Source of the DNA: Actinomycetes bacterium
GTDB taxonomy: Bacteria; Actinomycetota; Acidimicrobiia; Acidimicrobiales; RAAP-2
Direction: 5' to 3'
Length of the DNA: 51,150 nt
Assembly (NCBI GenBank): GCA_021791615.1
Contig: JAJYWG010000539.1
Location: 1-51,150 of the forward strand
Positions within the stretch are counted from its first letter, which is position 1. Every line of letters starts with the position of its first letter. Of the stretch, positions 42,563 through 50,250 are shown in pieces. Below the pieces are notes generated by a model that was not told the DNA's origin, made no database searches, and saw only the letters and a program-made list of their open reading frames with translations. The translations under genes were made by a program, and so were the position numbers.

Positions 42563-44326
42563 ATGGCCGATCCGCAGGTGATCTTGACCGATCGGCTCCG
42601 CTCAGCCTTCGATGCCGTTTCACCTGGGGCCGACCCGGTCGTTCGCGTGTCCGAGCATGCCGATTTCCAGGCGAACGGTGCGCTGGCGTTGGGCCGCCAG
42701 CTCGGCCGCAACCCGCGTGACGTGGCAGAGGAGATCGTCGGAGCAGCCGACTTGGACGGTCTGTGCGCCCGGGTGGAGATCAGCGGTCCGGGCTTTGTCA
42801 ACTTGACCCTCTCGGACGAGTTCTTGGCCCGGGAGGTGTCGGCGCTGGTGACCGACGGGAGCCTCGGAGTAGAGGAGGTCGCGCACCCTTCCACGGTCGT
42901 CGTGGACTACTCGGCGCCGAACGTGGCCAAGGAGATGCACGTCGGGAACCTCCGTTCGACCATCATCGGCGACGCCCTGTGCCGGCTACTTGAGCGCCAG
43001 GGACACCGTGTCGTCCGGGAGAACCACATCGGCGACTGGGGCACGCCTTTCGGCATGCTCATCGAGCACCTCGTCGACATCGGCGAGCAGGAGGCGGCTC
43101 ACGAGCTGTCGGTCGGCGATCTCAACCGCTTCTACCAGGCGGCCCGGTCGTCGTTCGATAGCAGTGACGTGTTCGCCGAGAGGAGCCGCCGCCGGGTGGT
43201 CCTCCTCCAGTCCGGTGATCCCGAGACCCTGCGCTTGTGGCGCGTGCTGGTGGCCCAGAGCGTCGCCTACTTCGACGAGGTGTACGAGGCGCTGGGGGTC
43301 CTGCTCACCGACGGGGACATCGTGGGCGAGAGCTTCTACAATCCGATGCTCCCCGGCTTGGTCGACGATCTCGAGCGGCTCGGCCTGCTGGTCACCGACG
43401 ACGGCGCGCGCTGCGTGTTCCCCCCCGGGTTCACCAACCGCCGTGGAGAGCCGCTTCCCCTGATCGTCCAGAAATCCGACGGTGGCTACGGGTATGCTGC
43501 CACCGACCTCGCTGCGATCCGCGACCGCGTGGATCGTGTCGGGGCCGACCGGATCCTCTACGTCGTCGGTGCGCCGCAGAGCCAGCACCTCTCGATGTGC
43601 TTCGCCGTGGCCCGAATGGCCGGGTGGCTTCCTGAGCTCCCTGGTGCTCCGGGCGCCGAGGGAGGTCCGGTGGTCGAGCACGTGGCTTTTGGCAGCGTGC
43701 TCGGTCCCGACGGCAAGATGTTCAAGACCCGCTCGGGAGAGTCGGTCAAGCTGGCCGGCCTCCTGCGTGAAGCGGTGGAGCGGGCCGGCGCGGTGCTGGC
43801 CGAGCGGGGCCACGACGGCGCCGGGGAGGAGCGTGGCGTCGAGCAGGCTTCGGTCGCGCGGGCCGTGGGGATCGGCGCCGTCAAGTACGCCGATCTGTCC
43901 AGCGACCGCCTCCGTGACTACGTGTTCGACTGGGACAGGATGCTGGCGTTCGAGGGGAGCACCGGTCCGTACCTCCAGTACGCCCACGCGCGGATCTGCT
44001 CGATCTTCCGCCGGGCCGGCATGCAGTCGTCGGAGCTCGCCGGAGCCGTGGTCGTGACGGTGCCGCCCGAGCGGGAGCTCGCCCTCGGGCTTCTCGGCTA
44101 TGGCGAGGCGGTCCGTGTCGCAGCGGTGACAAGTGCGCCGTCCCGCCTGTGCACGTACCTCTACGAGTTGGCCAGCTCTTTCACCTCGTTCTACGAGCAG
44201 TGCCCGGTGCTCAACGCTGCCGACCCGGACGTCCGTGTGAGCCGGCTGCTCCTCTCGGGCCTGACTGCTCGAGTGCTCGCCGACGGGCTGGGGCTGCTCG
44301 GTATCGCCGCTCCCGAGAAGATGTGA
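42563..44326 (+). CDS. argS: Arginyl-tRNA synthetase
   Basis: This class I synthetase charges tRNA-Arg. From ATG 42563 it has 587 residues. The N-terminal Add-1-like domain is followed by SAPNVAKEMHVGNLRST, with the HIGH-equivalent HVGN at 126, then VGAPQSQHLSMCFAVARMAGW and the KMSK-equivalent region KMFKTRSGESVKL at about 385. The C-terminal DALR anticodon-binding domain ends LGLLGIAAPEKM. ATG 42548 is another start in the same frame. No ribosome-binding site stands out before either. The gene is not next to lysA/hom genes, its common neighbours in Actinobacteria. Confidence 0.96.
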   Translation: MADPQVILTDRLRSAFDAVSPGADPVVRVSEHADFQANGALALGRQLGRNPRDVAEEIVGAADLDGLCARVEISGPGFVNLTLSDEFLAREVSALVTDGSLGVEEVAHPSTVVVDYSAPNVAKEMHVGNLRSTIIGDALCRLLERQGHRVVRENHIGDWGTPFGMLIEHLVDIGEQEAAHELSVGDLNRFYQAARSSFDSSDVFAERSRRRVVLLQSGDPETLRLWRVLVAQSVAYFDEVYEALGVLLTDGDIVGESFYNPMLPGLVDDLERLGLLVTDDGARCVFPPGFTNRRGEPLPLIVQKSDGGYGYAATDLAAIRDRVDRVGADRILYVVGAPQSQHLSMCFAVARMAGWLPELPGAPGAEGGPVVEHVAFGSVLGPDGKMFKTRSGESVKLAGLLREAVERAGAVLAERGHDGAGEERGVEQASVARAVGIGAVKYADLSSDRLRDYVFDWDRMLAFEGSTGPYLQYAHARICSIFRRAGMQSSELAGAVVVTVPPERELALGLLGYGEAVRVAAVTSAPSRLCTYLYELASSFTSFYEQCPVLNAADPDVRVSRLLLSGLTARVLADGLGLLGIAAPEKM

Positions 44327-44386
44327 TCGAGCGCCGGGCGAGAGCTCGGTATGCCTGTGCGATGCCGGTCGGCTGCGAGGGTCAGA

Positions 44387-45946
44387 TCAGCGCGAAGCCG
44401 CGGCTGCACCGGTTCGATGGCCGGTCTGGCCTGATGTCGCTGTCGTTGCGCCCAGAGCGTTCGGCAGCCCATCGATCGCCACCCCAGGCCTGATCGGCTG
44501 CACGAACGCGAGGGATGTCCCGGCAGGTGCCTCCTCGGGTGTCTTTGCGGTCGTCGGCGATGCCGAGACGTCGTCAAGCCCTCGGCGGGCAGGTTCGGGG
44601 AGGAGGAACGTGAGCAGCAAGCCCAACACCGAAGCCCCGCTGGCGATCAAGAGCATCCCCCGCAATCCGACGGCATCGACCAGGATCGGGACGAAGAACA
44701 CCCCGAAGAACGCACCGAGCTTTCCGATGCCGGCGGCGATCCCGTGGCCGGTCGTGCGGACGTTCACCGGGAACACCTCGGACGGCAGCACGAACGTGGT
44801 GGTGTTCGGCCCGAACTCGACGAAGAAGTAGCTGAACCCGAAGATGGCCAGGAACATCGGCACGACGGTGGTGAGCTGGTGCACTGCTCCGAGTGCCAGG
44901 AACGCCGCCGCCATCACGCCGAAGCCCAGGAGCTGCAGGCGCCGATGGCCGAAGCGGTCCATGCGAACGACGGCGAGCAGGTAGCCCGGGACCGCGAACA
45001 CCACGAACATGGCCAGGGTCCACACCAGTTTCGCCACCATCGACGCGTGCCCGTCGACGTCCTTCAAGATGATCGGAAGCGACAGGGTGTTGCCGTAGTA
45101 GGCGTAGTCGAGGAGGAACCAGGCCCCGGCCGTGCCGATCACGAGGCGGAGCATCCGCCGGTCGGTGGCGAACCGGAGGAATCGCTGGCGTCCGAGCTTG
45201 ACCGAGGCCGAGGCCGTTGCCAGGGCGAGCTCGCTCCCTGACAGCAGCGCCAGCTCCGCCGCGGCCTGCTCAGCGGCGCCCTCCACTGCGGCTCGGTAAC
45301 GAGGCGACTCTGGCGTCCTGGCTCTCAGGTACACGACCGCGGCGGCCGGCACGGCGCCGAGGCCGAGCAGGAGCCGCCAGACCAGGTCGTGACCGATCCC
45401 CGAAGTGAGGAGGGCCACCGCCACGAGTGGGCCCACGATCAGTCCCAGTGCCTGCATCGAGAACACCATGCCGACCAACTTCCCGCGGTCGTCGCGGTTG
45501 GAGTACTCGCTCATCAGGACTGCGGAGACCGGGTAGTCCCCACCGATGCCCATACCGAGCACGAACCGGGCCGCCACCAGGAACACCACGTCGGGTGCCA
45601 TCGCCGACGCCAGGGCGCCGACGATCATGAGCACGGCAACGGTCACGTAGACGACCTTGCGCCCGAAGAGGTCCGCGATCCGACCGAAGCCGAGCGCGCC
45701 GACGAACGCTCCCAGGACGGCCGCGCCGGTCACCCAGCTCGTTGCCACGGTCCCGAGGTGCCACTGCACCGCCACCAGCGCTCCGACGGTGCCGATCACG
45801 AACAGGTCGTAGGCGTCCGTGAAGAACCCCATCCCCGAGACGACGACGGTGCGCCGGTGGTACCCGGTGAGCGGTGCGTCATCGAGGACCTGTTCGAGCG
45901 TGACCGCCCGTGGGGCGACCGGCCCGCTCGGCGGCTGGGATCTCAC
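44387..45946 (-). CDS. MFS transporter (phosphate:H+ symporter-like)
   Basis: This protein of about 519 residues has 12 predicted helices. GFGRIADLFGRKVV is the MFS loop motif, and GMGIGGDYPVSAVLMSEYSNRDDRGK matches the conserved block of the PHS family (Pho84-like) and of some benzoate or metabolite symporters. The cytoplasmic central loop between helices 6 and 7 is rich in Ala and Glu. The C-terminal tail of about 55 residues is a loose Ala/Thr extension. GTG 45946 is my choice; the frame could begin at GTG 46000. It is convergent with argS. The substrate might be phosphate, an organic acid or a sugar. Confidence 0.85.
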   Translation of the reverse strand: MRSQPPSGPVAPRAVTLEQVLDDAPLTGYHRRTVVVSGMGFFTDAYDLFVIGTVGALVAVQWHLGTVATSWVTGAAVLGAFVGALGFGRIADLFGRKVVYVTVAVLMIVGALASAMAPDVVFLVAARFVLGMGIGGDYPVSAVLMSEYSNRDDRGKLVGMVFSMQALGLIVGPLVAVALLTSGIGHDLVWRLLLGLGAVPAAAVVYLRARTPESPRYRAAVEGAAEQAAAELALLSGSELALATASASVKLGRQRFLRFATDRRMLRLVIGTAGAWFLLDYAYYGNTLSLPIILKDVDGHASMVAKLVWTLAMFVVFAVPGYLLAVVRMDRFGHRRLQLLGFGVMAAAFLALGAVHQLTTVVPMFLAIFGFSYFFVEFGPNTTTFVLPSEVFPVNVRTTGHGIAAGIGKLGAFFGVFFVPILVDAVGLRGMLLIASGASVLGLLLTFLLPEPARRGLDDVSASPTTAKTPEEAPAGTSLAFVQPIRPGVAIDGLPNALGATTATSGQTGHRTGAAAASR

Positions 45947-46209
45947 GCCTCCACTCTGTCGGAGCTGTGTGAAGCCCAGGCATCCTGCAGGTAACACCAA
46001 CGTGAACGGACAGCGAACTCTTGGTGACCTCTCAGGAGGCGCTCCGTAGGATCAGCTCTGAAGATGGAAGCGTCTCGTTGGAGGGGCGCGCGACCCCGGA
46101 CGGGTGGCCACAGCTAGCGTGGTTGCCACGAGCTGGGTGGCGGATCAGGCCAGTTCGAGAACGCCCGGGGACCGTCCCCGGATGGAAGCTGAAGTGGAGG
46201 GACGGGAGC

Positions 46210-47445
46210 ATGCAGGCCCTCGCAGCGCACGGACCGCCCCGTCGGAGGCGGCGCTGGATCGTGGTTCCCCTCGTGGTGCTCGTGCTGGCGGCCGGAGGGT
46301 TCGTCTACGGTGCGCTCTCGTCGAGCACGTCGGCTCCGGGCAGCGTGACCGGTGGAGGCGGCAGTGCGGGCGGCCCGGGTCCCACGACCAAGGTCGTCAC
46401 GAGCGTCGGGGGTGGCGTGTTCGCCCTGCGATCCACGACGCCGTCCAACGGCGCCAAGAATGTCGCCTCCAATACCACGCTCAGCCTCCGGTTCACCGTG
46501 GCACTGGCTTCGGGGGGGACAACACCGACGCTCACACCTCCCGTTGCGGGGCACTGGGAGCGGGAGGGCACGCACACACTGGTGTTTCACCCCACGGCGC
46601 CGTTCGTTCCTTCGTCGACCGAGAAGCTGACCGTTCCGGGCGGTCCGAGCGGGATCCGCAGCGCGAGCGGCCGCCATCTGGCCAAAACGTCCGTCATCAC
46701 GTTCACCATCGCCACAGGGAGCACGCTGCGCCTCGAGGAGTTGCTGGCCGAGCTCGGCTACCTGCCGCTTTCCTATACGCCTCCTTCCACGCCAGCTCCC
46801 CAGGACATGGCCGAGCCCCAGTCGGGGACACTCACGTGGCGCTGGCCGAACATGCCCTCACAGCTCACGTCGCAGTGGACGCAGGGCTATTTCTCGGTGA
46901 TCACAAAGGGCGCGGTGATGGAGTTCGAGCGGGAGAACGGGCTTGCCGTCGACGGCATACCGGGACCGGAAGTGTGGGGAGCGCTCCTGGCGGACGTCGT
47001 CTCGCACAAGGACAACGCCACACCGTACGCCTACGTCCTGGTCACCAAGACACTTCCCGAGCACTTGACAGCGTGGGTCAACGGTGTGCTCAAGTTTCAG
47101 AACTTCGCGGTGAACACCGGAACGCGGGGGGCGACAACCCACAATGGCACCTTCGAGGTGTTCGAGCACGTCCGCGAGTCGCACATGTCGGGGACCGACG
47201 TCACAGGCACGCACTACACAATCACAACAGTTCCCTGGGTGAGCTACTTCGACGGGGGTGACGCCCTGCACTACTACTCGCGAGCGAGCTATGGGTTCCC
47301 CCAGAGCAACGGCTGTGTCGAGATGCAGTTGCCGACAGCCGCCGCGTTGTGGCCGTACACGCCGATCGGCACGCTCGTGACCATCCAAGGTCCGACATAC
47401 GGCGGGACATCTTCGAAGAACACAATCTCCAACACCACGGCTTGA
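46210..47445 (+). CDS. Membrane-anchored L,D-transpeptidase with Ig-like and peptidoglycan-binding domains
   Basis: This 411-residue protein forms 3-3 cross-links in peptidoglycan outside the cell. ATG 46210 follows purine-rich GGAGGGACGGGAG. A cytoplasmic basic patch and one helix (RRRRRWIVVPLVVLVLAAGG) are followed by a Ser/Gly linker, a bacterial Ig-like domain (about 75-165), a PG-binding-1-like domain and the YkuD domain. The catalytic block reads SYGFPQSNGCVEMQ with Cys369. The usual SHGCIR has become SNGCVE, as in many actinobacterial relatives. Threonine is often encoded by ACA in this gene. Confidence 0.88.
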   Translation: MQALAAHGPPRRRRRWIVVPLVVLVLAAGGFVYGALSSSTSAPGSVTGGGGSAGGPGPTTKVVTSVGGGVFALRSTTPSNGAKNVASNTTLSLRFTVALASGGTTPTLTPPVAGHWEREGTHTLVFHPTAPFVPSSTEKLTVPGGPSGIRSASGRHLAKTSVITFTIATGSTLRLEELLAELGYLPLSYTPPSTPAPQDMAEPQSGTLTWRWPNMPSQLTSQWTQGYFSVITKGAVMEFERENGLAVDGIPGPEVWGALLADVVSHKDNATPYAYVLVTKTLPEHLTAWVNGVLKFQNFAVNTGTRGATTHNGTFEVFEHVRESHMSGTDVTGTHYTITTVPWVSYFDGGDALHYYSRASYGFPQSNGCVEMQLPTAAALWPYTPIGTLVTIQGPTYGGTSSKNTISNTTA

Positions 47446-47486
47446 CCAAGCGGCTCTGGCCCCAAGAGGGCCGTGGCGTTCCCAGG

Positions 47487-47492
47487 TACGCT
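47487..47492 (+). promoter_or_regulatory. Candidate -10 box of a leaderless membrane protein gene
   Basis: TACGCT lies 6 nt before ATG 47499, with no ribosome-binding site. An identical CCCAGGTACGCT occurs at 1583-1594. Confidence 0.4.
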
Positions 47493-47498
47493 TGTGCG

Positions 47499-48167
47499 AT
47501 GGGAGACGGGCCGCAGGATCAGGTCCCGCACGAGCGGGAGCTGGAGGGTGGAGGCAGTCGCGGCGCCGGTCCGGCCCATGCTTCGACAGGCGTGCAGGTG
47601 CCCGAGTACGTCGGGTACTGGGAGGGCTTGCAGGTCGAGCCATCGGGCTCGGGGAGGCTCCGCACCGTCATCGTGATCCTGGTCTTGATCGGGATCTTCC
47701 TCACTCCTCTCCTCATCGACGGGATCTGGTGGCTCACCCTGGCCGTGTCCGAGGTGGTGGTGGGGACGATCCTCGTGCTCGGGGCTCCTCCCGGGGCCCG
47801 CCAGCCGGGTACGGCTCTCTTCCGGCGCCGGGTCGTCCTGCCGGTCGTGCTCGTGGTCGCCGTCGTCTTCTACGGAGCGTTCATGGCGTACGACGACCTC
47901 CTCTTCGGGACCTGGTCCCTCAGTGGACCACCTCCCAAGGTCCTCGCGTGCGGCGCGGAGTACCACGCCGAGGGCGGTCTGATACCTGCGCCGCGCGGTG
48001 TCCCGCTCCACCAGGTGGGGACGACGCCGTCGGGATTGCCGATCCTGGGCAACGCGAACTGCGGGAATGCCGATTCCACCTGGGCATTCGTTGGCAGCAC
48101 AGGCAAGGTGCGTCCGTACGAGGTCGCGTGCCTCGGCGCGTGCCCATCCGAGCCGTACTCCCGGTAG
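47499..48167 (+). CDS. Two-helix membrane protein of unknown function
   Basis: This 222-residue protein has a soluble N-terminus of about 55 residues, then helices at TVIVILVLIGIFLTPLLI and LTLAVSEVVVGTILVLGA and a third at VVLPVVLVVAVVFYGAFMAY. A small C-terminal outer domain contains four cysteines (LACGAEYH, NANCGNAD, VACLGACPSE). I recognise no family. ATG 47499 has a TACGCT box 6 nt upstream and no ribosome-binding site. It follows the L,D-transpeptidase gene by 53 bp, so the two may be functionally linked at the cell envelope. Confidence 0.65.
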   Translation: MGDGPQDQVPHERELEGGGSRGAGPAHASTGVQVPEYVGYWEGLQVEPSGSGRLRTVIVILVLIGIFLTPLLIDGIWWLTLAVSEVVVGTILVLGAPPGARQPGTALFRRRVVLPVVLVVAVVFYGAFMAYDDLLFGTWSLSGPPPKVLACGAEYHAEGGLIPAPRGVPLHQVGTTPSGLPILGNANCGNADSTWAFVGSTGKVRPYEVACLGACPSEPYSR

Positions 48168-48267
48168 GTCGGCGGACGACGTCGCCGTGCATGGAGCACC
48201 CGCCCGCTCTGGCGACCCTGCACCCCAAGGTCGGGCGCAGCCCAGGCACGCTGCCCTCTCGCACCGA

Positions 48268-48785
48268 GTGGCCATCGCAGGGGTCCTCTTCGTGCTCGCT
48301 CGGTCTCGGCGTGCGGGTCTGGGTCGACGAGCAGCACCGGGGCCTTTCGTGGGGGTATCGGCCCGAGGTACTACTACATCGGCTCGCTTCCCCGTGCGCT
48401 GACACGGGTCCTCACTGTTCCCGCGACACTCCAGCTCACTGAGGCCTTCCAGTGCGATCACCTGGCATCGGTTCCCTCTGTGTCACACACAATCGGCGAG
48501 GGCTCGTGCAAGCAGTACGGGGACGCGCACGGTCTCGTAATCGGCTACTACCACTGGGCGACCAAGAAGGTATCGATGGACACAGTGGGCGCAGACCTCG
48601 TGACCTCGCTCGAAGCTGGGGGCTGGCAGGTGACCGATACAGGGGCGCTCAACTACACGATCCGCGGCCACGGCTGGAGGGGCGCGGCCTCGGTCTACCG
48701 CCAGACAACAGGTGCGTCGACACCCAGTGTCCTGGTCCTCGTGCAAGTCGTCATCGCCCTCAGTCCTTCACCGGCGCACACGTAG
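48268..48785 (+). pseudogene. Frame-broken exported protein
   Basis: A signal-peptide-like start (GTG 48268, VAIAGVLFVLARSRRAGLGR) lies in one frame and stops at 48402. The plausible mature part lies in another frame, recognisable from PRYYYIGSLPRALTRVL (about 48363) through EAFQCDHLASV and CKQYGDAHGLVIGYYHW to the stop at 48785. That frame has no start codon before GTG 48480. A single frame change between about 48300 and 48365 would join the two parts. Threonine is often ACA, as in the exported genes nearby. Bases 48168-48267 and 48786-49080 hold nothing that I recognise. Confidence 0.5.
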
Positions 48786-49080
48786 GCCCATCCGGGCCGG
48801 GCGACCGCCTCGCCCCCCTGACACCCCGGCGTGACCTGCGCCCCTGTCGGCCCTTTCCTTCATGGTCGACCCCGACATCGCACGGTGTGGGGCGGGCTGT
48901 GGGAAACTCTCCATGTGGAGGGGAGAACCGGATCCCTGGTCGATCGCTACAGGGATGCCCAGCGCGCACGCGTCCTCAGTGGAGCACAGAGAAGTTCCAG
49001 ATGGACCCGGACAGCAAGCCACCTCCGCCAGAACGACGGCAAGGGCATGCGAAGACGAGGCCGTGCCTGTTCCCACGCCA

Positions 49081-49379
49081 TGGTGATCTACTGGGTGCCG
49101 ACGGCACCCGCGTACGCCTACGACGTGATCCGTGGCCATGCCTGTGCCTACGACGCGCACGGCAACCGGATCCCGTCGACAACACGTGTCTGTGCACACG
49201 CGAGCTCTCCCACCCGCCCTCGCTTCGGATCACAGGTGATGCGCCCTACTTGGGCACCAAGTCGACCTACCCTTACGACCTACCTCGACGAGATCTACGC
49301 CAACAACGATCCGGTCAACGGGACCGACCCGCTGGGGATGTGCACGTTGCGATCCGGTGTACCAAGAAAGTGGCGTTGA
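49081..49379 (+). pseudogene. Rhs/YD-repeat gene relic
   Basis: In one frame the sequence reads AYAYDVIRGHACAYDAHGNRI, a YD-repeat pattern, and then YLDEIYANNDPVNGTDPLGM, the conserved end of Rhs cores before the variable toxin tip. An adjacent frame reads DLLGADGTRV just before, which suggests a frameshift inside the repeat. The fragment has no start and no long repeat array. It is the remnant of a polymorphic toxin or wall-associated gene. Confidence 0.6.
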
Positions 49380-49445
49380 AGGTTGTGCATACGGCCCCCA
49401 CGGCAACCATCACATGGTGTATCGCGAACCGGAAATGACTGCCGC

Positions 49446-50057
49446 TCAGCCGGGGACGGTGAACGCTCTGGTGACCTGGGCGCCTGAAGGCGACATGACG
49501 TACCAGTAGCCCCCTTCGTTCAGCAGGGCTTGCCCGGTCACCATCCCGGCTTTCGTGTCGCTGCTCCACGTGTAGAGGGGATGACCTGCATAGGTCACCT
49601 GCGTGGCCCCTGTGGGTCGTTGGATGGTACCGACGAGCGCGGCGTTGACCCCCTTGGCGACCCGCGGTTTGCCGGTTGCCACGAGCGGCGGCCAGAGGTA
49701 GACGCACGCCGAGGACGTGCAGCGGCTCTTGGTCGGGGTGTCGATGGAGAAGTCGTAGAGGGTGTGGCCGTCGCCGGTCGCCAGGATGGGTCCCACCGGT
49801 GAGGACTCGACGGTGAGGGTGGGGCCGCCGGGCACGCTCGTCGTCGTGGGGGTCGAGGTGACCTGGATCCCGCCGCCGCAGGCCGCCGCGAGTGCGCCGA
49901 CGAGGGCGATGCCGAGCACGGCAGCGGCCCGGCCTGCCCGCGGCCGGTGGCTACTGCGAGCGCTCCTGACCCAGGCACGCAGACCTCGGCGGGGGCACCC
50001 GTCGAGGAGCGCAACCGGTGGTCGTGGGACTTGGCGCACCCACCATCCATACCCCAT
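49446..50057 (-). CDS. COG4315-type secreted lipoprotein
   Basis: This 203-residue protein has the lipobox-like ALAAACGGG at about residues 55-63, followed by two copies of the secreted repeat (PF03640): GHTLYDFSIDTPTKSRCTSSACVYLWPPL and GHPLYTWSSDTKAGMVTGQAL...GYWYVMSP. Such lipoproteins sit on the outer face of the membrane; their function is unknown. From ATG 50057 about 44 residues precede the hydrophobic segment, which is unusually long. GTG 50039 is another option. The IS200/IS605-type element ends about 40 bp upstream, so its transcript could run into this gene. Confidence 0.83.
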   Translation of the reverse strand: MGYGWWVRQVPRPPVALLDGCPRRGLRAWVRSARSSHRPRAGRAAAVLGIALVGALAAACGGGIQVTSTPTTTSVPGGPTLTVESSPVGPILATGDGHTLYDFSIDTPTKSRCTSSACVYLWPPLVATGKPRVAKGVNAALVGTIQRPTGATQVTYAGHPLYTWSSDTKAGMVTGQALLNEGGYWYVMSPSGAQVTRAFTVPG

Positions 50058-50097
50058 ACCGGGTGAGCGGACCAGTCAGGGGCTCCGCCGGTGTGAG

Positions 50098-50250
50098 TTG
50101 ACTTCCTCCCACGCCTGAAGGCGTGGGATTCCAGACGGGCTCATGCTGGTGCCCATCGGGTGGTTCGCGTTTCACCGGGTCCCTGTTGGGATGTCCCTCC
50201 ACGCGCTGCGACCGCCAGCCCGGCGGCGAGGATGTTCTTGGCTGCGTTGA
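50098..50250 (-). ncRNA. Probable omega-RNA (TnpB guide RNA) 3' region
   Basis: TnpB nucleases use an RNA made from the 3' end of tnpB and the right end of the element. Here the stop codon at 50141 is followed on the minus strand by CCCACGCC-TTCA-GGCGTGGG (50108-50127) and then AAGTCAA at 50098. Bases from 50097 downward would form the guide. The upper limit of the scaffold inside tnpB is a guess. Confidence 0.45.
50108..50127. other. Right-end hairpin of the element
   Basis: CCCACGCC-TGAA-GGCGTGGG is a perfect 8-bp stem with a 4-nt loop, 13 bp after the tnpB stop. IS200/IS605 transposases recognise such subterminal hairpins. It is also the last stem of the probable omega-RNA. Confidence 0.8.
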
